Positions 16,484 through 26,234 of a stretch of 48,592 nt of DNA are shown here, in pieces. A program made the position numbers and the translations under genes. How positions within the stretch are numbered: the first letter of the stretch is position 1; every line of letters starts with the position of its first letter. Under the pieces are notes generated by a model, which made no database searches, was not told the origin of the DNA, and worked only from the letters and a program-made list of their open reading frames with translations. Source of the stretch: Pseudomonadota bacterium (GTDB taxonomy: Bacteria; Pseudomonadota; Gammaproteobacteria; Xanthomonadales; Ahniellaceae). The DNA is taken from contig JALHNO010000023.1 of assembly GCA_022843465.1 (NCBI GenBank), positions 23,002 through 71,593 on the forward strand, written 5' to 3'.

Positions 16484-18912
16484 GGCGGCACCGTCAGCGC
16501 TTGCGTGCGCGGCTCGACGCGCATCCTGATCGCTGGATTGTGCAGCAGGCGCGCCGCGTTCAAGCTGACCAGCAGTGAGGACAGCGACATCCCGACTGCA
16601 GCCAGCCACGGCGGCATCAGCCCGGAAAGTGCAGCCGGCAACATCAGCAGATGATAGGCCAGCGACCAGCCGAGGTTCTGCCGGATGATCTGGCGGGTGC
16701 GGCGCGCGGTCGCGAACAGAAAGGGCACCAGGGTGAGGGACGGACGCAGCAGCAGCACATCGGCATTGCGCTGCGCGAGCGCAGCACCCTCGCCCATCAC
16801 CACGGCGAGATCGGCCGCGGCCAGTACCGGCGCATCATTGACACCATCACCCACCATCGCAATGCGGTGTCCGCTGCGCTGCTCCGCCTGCAACAAGGCC
16901 AGCTTCTGCTGTGGCCGCAAATCGCCGTGGCCGCGATCAATCGCCAGTTGCTGGACAACCCGCGCTACTGTGGCACTGGCATCCCCCGAGAGCACCAGGG
17001 TATCGATGCCGGAGGTCCGCAACTGCGCAATGGCCTCGACCGCATCCGGCCTGGTCGCATCGCCTGGTTCGAATGCCGCCAGCACATGCTGGTGATCGGC
17101 CAGCCAGACGCGCCCATCATCGGCATTCCCCTGCCCTTCGACAAAGCTGCGTCGGCCAAGCCGGTAGTGAACGCCTGACACCGCGCCGGACACGCCTTCG
17201 CCAACGTGGGAGTGCACGTTCTCAGTGGTCAGACCACGATCATCGGCACGGAAGGCCTGCGCCAGCGGATGCCGATGGCCGCGTTCGAGCGCAGCGGCAA
17301 TAGCCCGGCATTGCCCGACGCCCAGCTGGCCATCAAAGCATTCGACCGCATGCAGTTGCGGTCGGCCCATGGTGAGGGTTCCGGTCTTGTCGAACACCAC
17401 GCGTTCGATGTCGGCAGCGCGTTCCAGCGCGTCGGCCTGCACCACCAGGACGCCGCGGCGCGCCAGTGCCGCCTGCGCCGCTGCATGCGCGGCCGGTATC
17501 GCCAGCGCGAAGGCGCAGGGACAGGCGGCTGCCAGCACGGCCAGCGCGACCGGCAGCGCCTGCGACGAATCGATCTGCCACCAGACCAGGGCGGCGGCGG
17601 CGGCCAGACCGATCATCACGACGACAAAGCGACCAGCCCAGAGCTGGGCGCGCTGTTGCAGCGCCGGCCGCTGTTGCTGGGCGCGACCGACCAGCGATTC
17701 CAGTTGCGCCAACCAGGTTGTAGCGCCAACGGCAACCACCCGGATCCGCAAGGCACTGCCCAGGGCCAGACTGCCCGCATACACGGTGTCGCCCCGACGT
17801 CGCAGCCGTGCCTCAGGCTCACCGGTGAGCAGACTCTCGTCGACTTCGGCGATGGCCTGCTCCAGCCGGCCGTCGACCGGGACATTCTGTCCGGCAGCCA
17901 CTTCGAGCAGATCGCCGACGGCAACTTCGAGCAGGGCGACCTCGGTCGAACCACCGGCATCGATCCGGGTCACCGTCGCCGGCAGTGACTGTGCCCGACT
18001 GATCGCCGCCTGGGCGCGGGCGCGACCACTGGATTCGACATAGCGGGCGACCAGCAGGAAAAACACGAACATCACCGCCGCGTCAAAATAGACAACGGGT
18101 CCGCCGCGCAGGGTTTCGATCACGCTGGTGCCATAGGCAAGACCGACCGACAGCGCCACCAGAGTGTCCATGCCAGGATGGCGCAGCCGCAGCTCAAGCC
18201 AGGCACCGCGAAAGAACGGCGCGGCACACCACAGCACTACCGGCGTGCTCATCAGCAGGGCCATCCAGCGCAGAAAATCACGCGTGCCATGATCCAGTTC
18301 GCTGCCTCCGAAATAGAGCGCCTCACTCATCATCATCGCCTGCATCGCGGCAATGCCGGCCACTGCTATGCGCTTGAGCGCAGTGCGGCGTTCCGCACGC
18401 TGGACATCCCTGCCCTGCGCAGTCACCCGCGCCACATAGCCGTAGCGCGCAAGCTGTTCAAGGACCTCAGAGAGCGCGACCCGCGCCGGGTCCCAGCGCA
18501 GATGGGCGCGCCCGGTCGCGGCATTGAGTTGCAGTTCAAGCACACCGTCGATGCCCTGCCCCAGCCTGGGTATCAACCAGGCACAGGCCGGGCAACGCAG
18601 GCCATCAAGGGCGACGTCGATAGCGCGGGTCGCGTTGACTGCGTCTGCATCCTGCCCGGAGCGCACGTAGAGCGCATGAAATGCCGGGCTGTCCCAGGAT
18701 CGATAATCCACATCCGGTGGACCACGCAGCGTCAGCGACGGCTGGCTGCGCAGCCGATAGAAATCACCGAGGCCGCCAGTATGGAGCCACTGCGCGGCAG
18801 CCAGGCAGCCGGCACAACAGAAGCCGCGCTGCGATGAATCCAGCTCGGCATGCAGTGCCTGTGCATCGAGCACGTTCCCGCAGTGATAGCAGGTGGCCGT
18901 GGTCTCAGTCAT
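16480..18912 (-). CDS. ccoI: Copper-exporting P1B-type ATPase CcoI
   Basis: 810-residue ATPase that supplies copper for cbb3 oxidase assembly. It has an N-terminal metal-binding extension (CYHCG, GFCCAGC), a heavy-metal-associated domain with CPAC (GLRCPACAWLIP), membrane helices with the CPC transport motif (AACPCAFALAIP), the phosphorylation site Asp508 (VFDKTGTLT) and the hinge motif MVGDGVNDAP. The ATG at 18912 gives the usual CcoI beginning and an 8-bp overlap with ccoH; a frame open to 18954 would overlap ccoH further. Confidence 0.95.
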   Translation of the reverse strand: MTETTATCYHCGNVLDAQALHAELDSSQRGFCCAGCLAAAQWLHTGGLGDFYRLRSQPSLTLRGPPDVDYRSWDSPAFHALYVRSGQDADAVNATRAIDVALDGLRCPACAWLIPRLGQGIDGVLELQLNAATGRAHLRWDPARVALSEVLEQLARYGYVARVTAQGRDVQRAERRTALKRIAVAGIAAMQAMMMSEALYFGGSELDHGTRDFLRWMALLMSTPVVLWCAAPFFRGAWLELRLRHPGMDTLVALSVGLAYGTSVIETLRGGPVVYFDAAVMFVFFLLVARYVESSGRARAQAAISRAQSLPATVTRIDAGGSTEVALLEVAVGDLLEVAAGQNVPVDGRLEQAIAEVDESLLTGEPEARLRRRGDTVYAGSLALGSALRIRVVAVGATTWLAQLESLVGRAQQQRPALQQRAQLWAGRFVVVMIGLAAAAALVWWQIDSSQALPVALAVLAAACPCAFALAIPAAHAAAQAALARRGVLVVQADALERAADIERVVFDKTGTLTMGRPQLHAVECFDGQLGVGQCRAIAAALERGHRHPLAQAFRADDRGLTTENVHSHVGEGVSGAVSGVHYRLGRRSFVEGQGNADDGRVWLADHQHVLAAFEPGDATRPDAVEAIAQLRTSGIDTLVLSGDASATVARVVQQLAIDRGHGDLRPQQKLALLQAEQRSGHRIAMVGDGVNDAPVLAAADLAVVMGEGAALAQRNADVLLLRPSLTLVPFLFATARRTRQIIRQNLGWSLAYHLLMLPAALSGLMPPWLAAVGMSLSSLLVSLNAARLLHNPAIRMRVEPRTQALTVPP

Positions 18913-19432
18913 GGCCAGTGCCGAGCAGAGGATGCAGTTGAACCGCTTCGGCATCGCCGTCGAGCACGCCGACCAGCCGCCAGTCAGCCGCCTCGGGCAG
19001 CAGGCTCAACGCATAGGCGCCCTGTTGCCGTGGCGGCGCCACAGCCATCCAGCTGCCATCGGACTGCTGCGCAAGCATCAGCTGCTGATCGCCACGCGCC
19101 TGAGTGACATGACGCAGATGCAATCGCAAGCGGGCAAGTTTCGGAGCAGGTGTCAGCCGCAATCTGTAGTGGCCGCCAGCGTGCTCGAGCACGAGCACAC
19201 CGCGCAGCCCCATATCACTGGCGCGCTGATCGATCGTGATATCGCGCGTCTGCACCTGGGCAACACGTTGCACCAGGTCAGGATCCGCGTCGTTGCTGCC
19301 GGCAGCAGCGATACGGTAGGTGAGCACGCCTGCGACGACCGTGGCGGCCGGCAACGCCAAGGCAAACCACAGCATCGCCGACCGGTACCACGGCGACACT
19401 TCATCAGGCTGCACGCTCATTGGCTCGTTCAT
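18905..19432 (-). CDS. ccoH: cbb3 oxidase assembly protein CcoH (FixH)
   Basis: 175 residues with one N-terminal membrane helix (about 20-42, preceded by SPWYRSAMLWF) and a periplasmic domain rich in beta strands. Size, position between ccoG and ccoI, and the helix-plus-domain layout identify it as FixH/CcoH, which is needed for stable assembly of the oxidase. The start overlaps the ccoG stop (ATGA). Confidence 0.88.
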   Translation of the reverse strand: MNEPMSVQPDEVSPWYRSAMLWFALALPAATVVAGVLTYRIAAAGSNDADPDLVQRVAQVQTRDITIDQRASDMGLRGVLVLEHAGGHYRLRLTPAPKLARLRLHLRHVTQARGDQQLMLAQQSDGSWMAVAPPRQQGAYALSLLPEAADWRLVGVLDGDAEAVQLHPLLGTGHD

Positions 19433-20895
19433 GGCGATGGTCCGAAGAAGCTGGCCTGCTCGCTGTAGCGGACCGCGGGCTGCACCACGCTGCGCACTTC
19501 GATGCGAAGCGGATGCATGCCCTGCGCTGCTGCCGGGTTCGCGCGCAAGGTCAGCGGCGATTCGACCACCTGCCCGGCCGCCGCTTCGATCTGGTCCTGA
19601 CCGGCACCGATGGCAAGCGCGAGACCCGCGTCGATGGTGACGATATAGCGATGCGCGACATGATCCTTGTTCATGATCTTCAGTGTGTAGGCGTTCTCGA
19701 TATCGCCCTCCGGAGTGACCCGGTAGAGTGCATTGCGGTCGCGCAGTACATCGACGATCAGGGGCACGCGATGGCTGATTGCCCAGGCAAAGCTGGCGAT
19801 CAGCACAGACAGAATGACGGCGTAGATCACGATCCGCGGTCGCAGGACGCGGCCCGGATTACCCTGCATCGCATTGAGTGTCGAGTAGCGGATCAATCCC
19901 TGCGGGTAACCCACCTTGTCCATCACGGTATTGCAGGCATCGATGCAGGCGCCGCAGGCAATGCACTCGAACTGCAGACCACCGCGGATGTCGATTCCGG
20001 TCGGACAGACCTGCACGCAGATCGTGCAATCGACGCAGTCACCGAGGCTGCGCTGATCGACATCGGCGGTACCCGCATCAGCGGACACGGCCGCGGTGGA
20101 GCGCACCCGCAGTCGCGCCGGATCGAGCACACTCGGCACCGACTTCGAGCGCGCACCGCGCGCCTCACCGCGCTGCTCGTCGTAGGCAATGATCAACGTG
20201 TCGCGATCGAACATTGCACCCTGGAAGCGCGCATACGGACACATGTACTTGCAGACCTGTTCGCGCAGAAAACCGGCGTTGCCGTAGGTTGCCAGGGCAT
20301 AGAAAAATATCCAGAACAGTGCCCAGCCGCTGACCTGCAGGTGCAGCACATCGCCGCCCAACGCGCGGATCGGCGTGAAAAAGCCCACGAAGGTAAACCC
20401 GGTCCACAGCGCAAAGACGATCCAGATCGCCTGCTTGGTTGCCTTGCGCAGGATCTTCTCGCGCGACCACGGCGCGGCGTCCAGTTTGATACGGCGGTTG
20501 CGCGGCCCTTCGATCCAGCGTTCGATCCAGAGGAAGACTTCAGTCCAGACCGTCTGCGGACAGGCATAGCCACACCAGAGACGACCAGCCAATGCGGTAA
20601 AGAAAAAAAGCGCGAACGCCGCCGTCATCAGCAGCATCGACAGATAGAAGAAATCCTGTGGCCAGAACACCAGGCCAAAGACATGAAACTTGCGCGCCGG
20701 CAGATCGAACAACACCATCTGGCGGCCATCCCAGTTGAACCAGGGAAAGGCGTAGAACATGCCGAGCAGCCAGAACACTGCGGCAATGCGCAGGCGCTGC
20801 AAGGGCCCATCGGTTTCACGCGGATGAATCTTGGCCTCGCTCGCATACATCGCGCCGTCGTCGACCAGCTTCAACGCAATCGGCCGGCCTTTCAC
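19429..20895 (-). CDS. ccoG: cbb3 oxidase accessory ferredoxin-like protein CcoG
   Basis: 488-residue membrane protein of the RdxA/FixG family, proposed to reduce copper during oxidase assembly. Multiple membrane helices carry CGYACPQTVW and CKYMCPYARFQ. Two 4Fe-4S motifs follow (CVDCTICVQVCP and CIACGACIDACN), and a periplasmic Ig-like domain ends the protein. I place the start at GTG 20895, whose GTGA overlaps the stop of the gene before; the alternative ATG at 20850 would drop 15 conserved-looking residues. The frame to 20973 lies inside the preceding gene. Confidence 0.93.
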   Translation of the reverse strand: MKGRPIALKLVDDGAMYASEAKIHPRETDGPLQRLRIAAVFWLLGMFYAFPWFNWDGRQMVLFDLPARKFHVFGLVFWPQDFFYLSMLLMTAAFALFFFTALAGRLWCGYACPQTVWTEVFLWIERWIEGPRNRRIKLDAAPWSREKILRKATKQAIWIVFALWTGFTFVGFFTPIRALGGDVLHLQVSGWALFWIFFYALATYGNAGFLREQVCKYMCPYARFQGAMFDRDTLIIAYDEQRGEARGARSKSVPSVLDPARLRVRSTAAVSADAGTADVDQRSLGDCVDCTICVQVCPTGIDIRGGLQFECIACGACIDACNTVMDKVGYPQGLIRYSTLNAMQGNPGRVLRPRIVIYAVILSVLIASFAWAISHRVPLIVDVLRDRNALYRVTPEGDIENAYTLKIMNKDHVAHRYIVTIDAGLALAIGAGQDQIEAAAGQVVESPLTLRANPAAAQGMHPLRIEVRSVVQPAVRYSEQASFFGPSP

Positions 20896-21218
20896 CCGCG
20901 GCCACCACGAAGGTTGATTCCGGTTGCGGGCAGCAGCAGCAACCAGGTGAACACACTGCTCGACGCGGTACACAGCCAGAACATGAAGAAGCCCAGGCTG
21001 TAGCCCAGTTCACGCCCGATGCCCAGACGCGGAAATGTGATGCTGGCGAGTGCGAGTGGATCGACAAAAGCAAAGAACACACTGGTCGCGACACCGGCAG
21101 CAAAGAACGAAGGCCAGAGGATCGCACCCAGCCGCTGCGCCATCGAAACCGCCGCACCGCCCATGCGCTCGCTTGCAGCGGTCGCTGCCGGGCGCTCTGG
21201 TGCGTCCGGGGCGGACAT
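20892..21218 (-). CDS. Small membrane protein between ccoP and ccoG
   Basis: 108 residues with two predicted membrane helices (about 35-55 and 75-98). The ATG at 21218 lies 1 bp after the ccoP stop, and the gene ends in a GTGA overlap with ccoG, so it is translated within the cco operon. I do not recognise a named family. Two-helix proteins at this position occur in some cco clusters and may be assembly factors; the function here is inference. Confidence 0.75.
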   Translation of the reverse strand: MSAPDAPERPAATAASERMGGAAVSMAQRLGAILWPSFFAAGVATSVFFAFVDPLALASITFPRLGIGRELGYSLGFFMFWLCTASSSVFTWLLLLPATGINLRGGRG

Positions 21219-21219
21219 C

Positions 21220-22152
21220 TCAACGACCGCCCTGGCCGGCAGCCGATGCCGTCTGTTGCGAAAGGATCCAGGCAGCAGCGAGGCGCGCACGATCAACACC
21301 AATCAGTTCGCGGTGCGCCGGCATCTGGCCACTGCGCCCGGCACGGATGCTGTGCGCGATGCTGTTGAAGTCGCCACCGTGCAGCCAGACATGGTCAGTC
21401 AGATTGGGCGCACCCAGCGCCGGGTTGCCTCTGCCATCGACGCCATGACAAGCGGCGCACAGTGTGGCGAACACCGGCTTGCCCTTGGCTGCCAGTTGCG
21501 GGTCCGCCTTGTTGCCGGCCAGCGACTGCACGTAGACCGCGACGGCTGGCACCTTGTCGGCGCCGATCACGGCTTCCAGCCCCGGCATCGCGCCATTGCG
21601 TCCATCGAGGATGCTGGTCAGCACCTGTTCGGGTTCGCCACCCCAGAGCCAATCGCCATCGATCAGATTGGGGAAGCCCTTGGCACCCTGCGCATCCGAT
21701 CCATGGCAGGTTGCGCAGTGGTTGGCGAACACCGAGCGACCGAGCCGCAGTGCGGCGGCGTCCTGGGTCAGCTGTTCCAGCGGCTTATCGGCAAATGCCC
21801 GGAACAGCGGCTGGATCAGGGCGTCGGCCTGGGCAGCCTGCTGGTCGTGTTCCTGTGCCGAAGTCCAGCCGGTAGTGCCGGAATAATTCCCGAGCGCGGG
21901 ATACAGTGCAAAGTAGACGAAGCCGAAAGCGATGGTGAGATAGAACAGGTTCAGCCACCACTTGGGCAGCGGCGTATTGAATTCCTGGATGCCGTCCCAC
22001 TCATGGCCGGTGGTCGGCGCGTCGCCGCTGCTGGCACCACTTTTCGGCGCAGCCGGCGCGCGCTGGCGCGCGGTCCACCACAGCAGCCAGAGGCAAGCCA
22101 CCACATTGAAGATCGAAACAACGGCGATGTAGAGCGACCACCCTGTGCTCAT
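21220..22152 (-). CDS. ccoP: cbb3 oxidase dihaem cytochrome c subunit CcoP
   Basis: 310 residues: an N-terminal membrane region with the CcoP signature EWDGIQEFNTPLPKWW, a second helix, and a periplasmic part with two class I cytochrome c domains (CATCH at 146-150, CAACH at 232-236). CcoP passes electrons through CcoO to the CcoN catalytic centre. The start overlaps the ccoQ stop (ATGA). Confidence 0.97.
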   Translation of the reverse strand: MSTGWSLYIAVVSIFNVVACLWLLWWTARQRAPAAPKSGASSGDAPTTGHEWDGIQEFNTPLPKWWLNLFYLTIAFGFVYFALYPALGNYSGTTGWTSAQEHDQQAAQADALIQPLFRAFADKPLEQLTQDAAALRLGRSVFANHCATCHGSDAQGAKGFPNLIDGDWLWGGEPEQVLTSILDGRNGAMPGLEAVIGADKVPAVAVYVQSLAGNKADPQLAAKGKPVFATLCAACHGVDGRGNPALGAPNLTDHVWLHGGDFNSIAHSIRAGRSGQMPAHRELIGVDRARLAAAWILSQQTASAAGQGGR

Positions 22153-22318
22153 GGTGCCTGCTCCTTGGCCCTGTTGTTGCGGGTGATCCGATCCTCTTCC
22201 AGTGGCAGCATCGCCGCGCGGGCGAAATCCTCACTGCGACGGCGACTCCACGCCCAGATGACCACGCCCACAAAGGCGACCAGCAGTACAGCGGTCGCGA
22301 TACCGGCAAGTTCGCCAC

Positions 22319-22322
<4 letters not shown>
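22149..22322 (-). CDS. ccoQ: cbb3 oxidase small subunit CcoQ
   Basis: 57-residue single-helix protein reading [17 protein letters not shown] then [15 protein letters not shown], ending KEQAP. The membrane helix followed by the [11 protein letters not shown] segment is the CcoQ/FixQ signature. It stabilises the cbb3 complex. Both ends overlap their neighbours by ATGA. It is short enough to be missed by minimum-length gene calling. Confidence 0.92.
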
Positions 22323-22965
<643 letters not shown>

Positions 22966-22969
<4 letters not shown>

Positions 22970-24414
22970 GACAGGGCTCCGGAACCAGCGTGGGCAGCAG
23001 TGCGCAGGGGAATCTCTACCGGCGCAACATCCCTGGCCATTGCCATGGTCTTGTAGACATTCCAGGCCATCACCAGCATGCCGACCAGCACGACCACACC
23101 ACCACCAACGCGTGCCAGGTAGTACGGATAGGTCGCCTTCAGCGACTCGACGAAGGTATAGGTCAGGCTGCCGTCCTCACTGGTCGCCCGCCACATCAGC
23201 CCCTGCATGACACCGGCAATCCACATCGCGGCGATGTAGAGCACCACGCCGAGCGTATGCAGCCAGAAATGCGTTTCAATCAGGCGCGTCGAATACATCG
23301 ACTTCAGGTTCAGCACCCGCGGCAGCAGGCTGTAGATGCAGCCGACCGTAATCATTGCCACCCAGCCGAGCGCGCCGGAATGCACATGGCCCACGGTCCA
23401 GTCGGTGTAATGCGACAACGAGTTGACCGTCTTGATCGACATCATCGGCCCCTCGAACGTGCTCATGCCATAGAACGACAGCGACACGATCATGAACTTC
23501 AGGATGGGATCGGTGCGCAATTTGTCCCAGGCGCCGTTCATCGTCATCATGCCGTTGATCATTCCGCCCCAGGACGGCGCCAGCAGGATCAGCGAGAACA
23601 CCATGCCGAGCGACTGCGCCCAGTCCGGCAATGCGGTGTACTGAAGATGGTGTGGGCCGGCCCACATGTAGATCGAGATCAGCGCCCAGAAATGCACCAC
23701 GGACAGCCGATACGAATAGATCGGGCGCTCGGCCTGTTTGGGAATGAAGTAGTACATCATTCCCAGGAAGGCAGCCGTCAGGAAGAAGCCGACCGCGTTG
23801 TGCCCGTACCACCACTGCACCATGGCATCGACCGCACCGGTGTACACGCTGTAGGACTTGCCGATCGTCACCGGCAACGCCAGATTGTTGAAGATGTGCA
23901 GCAGCGCGATGGTGATGATGAAGGCGCCGAAGAACCAGTTCGCCACGAAGATGTGACGGATCTTGCGTTTGACGATGGTGCCGAAGAAAACGACACCATA
24001 GGCCACCCAGACAAGGGTGATCAGGATGTCGATCGGCCATTCGAGTTCGGCGTATTCCTTGCCCTGGGTCAGACCGAGCGGCAAGGTGATCGCGGCCAGC
24101 ACGATCACAAGATTCCACCCCCAGAACGTGAAAGCTGCCAACCGGTCCGAAAACAGCCGGACATGGCAGGTGCGCTGCACGATGTAGTAACTGGTCGCGA
24201 AGATGCCGCTGCCACCGAAGGCGAACACCACCGCATTGGTGTGCAAAGGCCGCAGCCGGCCATAGCTCAGCCAGGGGATGTCGAAATTCAACGCCGGCCA
24301 ATACAGCTGGGCGGCGATCAGCACACCGACCGCCATGCCCACGATGCCCCAGACCACGGTCATAACCGCGAACTGGCGGACAATTTTGTCGTTATAGGTA
24401 AGCGACTGCGCCAT
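22966..24414 (-). CDS. ccoN: cbb3 cytochrome c oxidase catalytic subunit CcoN
   Basis: 482-residue, 12-helix haem-copper oxidase subunit I of the C family. It reduces oxygen at very low concentration and pumps protons. Diagnostic stretches include [46 protein letters not shown] and [19 protein letters not shown] lies just before the ATG (TTTGGAGGCTTCATG in mRNA sense). It heads the cco operon behind an FNR box 53 bp upstream. Confidence 0.97.
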
Positions 24415-24467
24415 GAAGCCTCCAAAGCATTCGTGGCGCAGTGTTCCAAGTTGACTGCGGGGCAGTG

Positions 24468-24481
24468 TTGACTCAGATCAA
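24468..24481 (-). promoter_or_regulatory. FNR box upstream of ccoN
   Basis: On the minus strand the site reads TTGATctgaGTCAA, a perfect TTGAY-N4-RTCAA palindrome. It is centred 60 bp before the ccoN ATG, giving a predicted start near 24433 and a leader containing the strong GGAGG. FNR control of ccoNOQP is well established in related bacteria. Confidence 0.9.
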
Positions 24482-24510
24482 TGAAAGGACGGGCCAAGTC
24501 TGCGCGCCAT

Positions 24511-24622
24511 GTGGGAGTGCTCTTGTGGGAGTGCTCTTGTGGGAGTGCTCTTGTGGGAGTGCTCTTGTGGGAGTGCTCTTGTGGGAGTGCTCTTGTGGGA
24601 GTGCTCGTATGGGAGTGCCTTT
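24511..24622. repeat. 14-bp minisatellite, eight copies
   Basis: Perfect or near-perfect tandem copies of GTGGGAGTGCTCTT: six identical units from 24511 to 24594, then GTGGGAGTGCTCGT and ATGGGAGTGCCTTT. The unit begins with the same GTGGGAG head as the REP elements that follow, so it looks like a REP end amplified by slippage. Confidence 0.92.
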
Positions 24623-25630
24623 ATGGGAGCCCCGATGCGGGCCGACCGAGGTATCTGGTGAGACCACGGTCGCGCCCCTGGGGCGCTCCCACCAAAGCCA
24701 GCGCGAAGTTGTTGGCAAGTCAGATGCGTGCTCTTGTGGGAGGCCCGAAGCGGGCCGACCGAGGTATCTGGCGAGACCACGGTCGCGCCCCTGGGGCGCT
24801 CCCACAAGGGCCACCGCGAAGTTGCTGGCGAGTCAGAGGCATGCTGTTGTGGGAGGCCCGATGCGGGCCGACCGAGGTGTCTGGCGAGACCGCGGTCGCG
24901 CCCCTGGGGCGCTCCCACAAGGGCGAGCGCGAAGTTCGCTCGCAAGTCAGATGCGTGCTTTTGTGGGAGGCCCGATGCGTGCTTTTGTGGGAGGCCCGAT
25001 GCGGGCCGACCGAGGTATCTGGCGAGACCACGGTCGCGCCCCCTGGGCGCTCCCACAAGGGCCAGCGTGAGGTTCGGTGGCGAGTCAGATGCGTGCTTTT
25101 GTGGGAGGCCCGATGCGGGCCGACCGAGGTATCTGGTGAGACCACGGTCCCGCCCCTGGGGCGCTCCCACCAAGGCCAGCGTGAGGTTCGGTGGCGAGTC
25201 AGAGGCGTGCTCTTGTGGGAGGCCCGATGCGGGCCGACCAAGGTATCTGGCGAGACCACGGTCGCGCCCCTGGGGCGCTCCCACAAGGGCGAGCGCGAAG
25301 TTCGCTCGCAAGTCAGATGCGTGCTCTTGTGGGAGGCCCGAAGCGGGCCGACCGAGGTGTAAGGCGAGACCGCGGTCGCGCCCCTGGGGCGCTCCCACCA
25401 AAGCCAGCGCGAAGTTGTTGGCAAGTCAGATGCGTGCTTTTGTGGGAGGCCCGATGCGGGCCGACCGAGGTATCTGGTGAGACCACGGTCGCGCCCCTGG
25501 GGCGCTCCCACAAGGGCGAGCGCGAAGTTCGCTCGCAAGTCAGATGCGTGCTCTTGTGGGAGGCCCGAAGCGGGCCGACCGAGGTATCTGGCGAGACCAC
25601 GGTCGCGCCCTCTGGGCGCTCCTACGAGGC
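24623..25630. repeat. Tandem array of 113/114-bp REP-doublet units
   Basis: Nine units; the GATG or GAAG of the first palindrome occurs at 24634, 24747, 24860, 24998, 25112, 25226, 25340, 25453 and 25567. The core matches the array at 1-809 except in the centre (GGTATCTGGCGAGAC here, GGTGCTGGGTAAGAC there). The linker is longer, about 40 bp, and in several copies contains a third palindrome, GCGAGCG-cgaagtt-CGCTCGC. One unit carries a 24-bp duplication (24974-24997). No protein or RNA gene is supported inside. Confidence 0.93.
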
Positions 25631-25885
25631 TCAGCCGGTGCGTTCAGCGTACTTGCTGATCTGCTGTGCGTTGATCGGGGTCCAGCCCATCAGCACCTTT
25701 TCACGCCGGCCGTAGCCAAAAATCTGGCCGGTGTGCACCGAACGCCACTCGCCTTCTTCGATGCACTCGGCCTCGCAGGTTTCCGCCTTGCCGGTCATGA
25801 AATCCAGCACATGCAACATCACGATATCGCCGCGGTCGGGCGAGACATCCGGTGAGAAGCGCAAGCTGGCTGAACTGAGGGTCAT
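25631..25885 (-). CDS. Hypothetical 84-residue protein
   Basis: 84 residues from the ATG at 25885, with a weak AGGA site upstream; the frame is open to 26053 but without a better start. The protein is soluble and mildly acidic, with FSPDVSPDRGDIVMLHVLDF and GYGRREKVLMGWTP, and no recognised domain. Its stop lies within a few bases of the end of the REP array. Composition and a plausible internal pattern suggest a real gene, but no family was identified. Confidence 0.5.
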   Translation of the reverse strand: MTLSSASLRFSPDVSPDRGDIVMLHVLDFMTGKAETCEAECIEEGEWRSVHTGQIFGYGRREKVLMGWTPINAQQISKYAERTG

Positions 25886-26234
25886 GGCAGGTCCTATCGG
25901 TGGCGGACGGCGGACATGTTGCCGGCAGCGTGGCAGCAAGGGCAGTCCATTCGTCGGCCGGATCGCACCGATTGCAAGAAACTGTGACAGCGCTGAACAA
26001 CGGCCGACTGAAACCATTGATCCCTTATCAATCAGGTCACTATCGCGATACAAACGCAGGTTTCATACGCCCGTTTGCCAAAATGCAAACACTTGTGTAC
26101 AGTCCACCCCGCACCGCGCGCCTCCTGGGAGGGCCGGCTCCCGGTGCCTACACGATGCGGGCACGACCTCGCCACAGGGAAGATACCGGCCGGCGCCAAC
26201 CCGCATCCCACGAAAGTTCTTGGGAGGGAATCAC
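25886..26234. promoter_or_regulatory. Divergent intergenic region with sigma-70 promoter and two inverted repeats
   Basis: A 349-bp stretch without a gene. A promoter facing right has TTGCCA (26075-26080) and TACAGT (26098-26103) with a 17-bp spacer. GTTTGC-N6-GCAAAC (26073-26090) overlaps its -35, and ATTGAT-N5-ATCAAT (26016-26032) lies about 60 bp upstream. The 5-bp spacer of the latter does not fit an FNR box. The transcript would have a leader of about 125 nt before the hydrolase GTG. Confidence 0.6.

Noticed and set aside
24478-25538. Several repetitive open frames on both strands of the second array
   Set aside because: Translations are copies of the REP core in shifting frames, with no ribosome sites or protein-like composition.
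26016-26032. TTGAT...ATCAA as a sixth FNR box
   Set aside because: The spacer is 5 bp, not 4, so it does not fit the FNR geometry; kept only as an unassigned inverted repeat.
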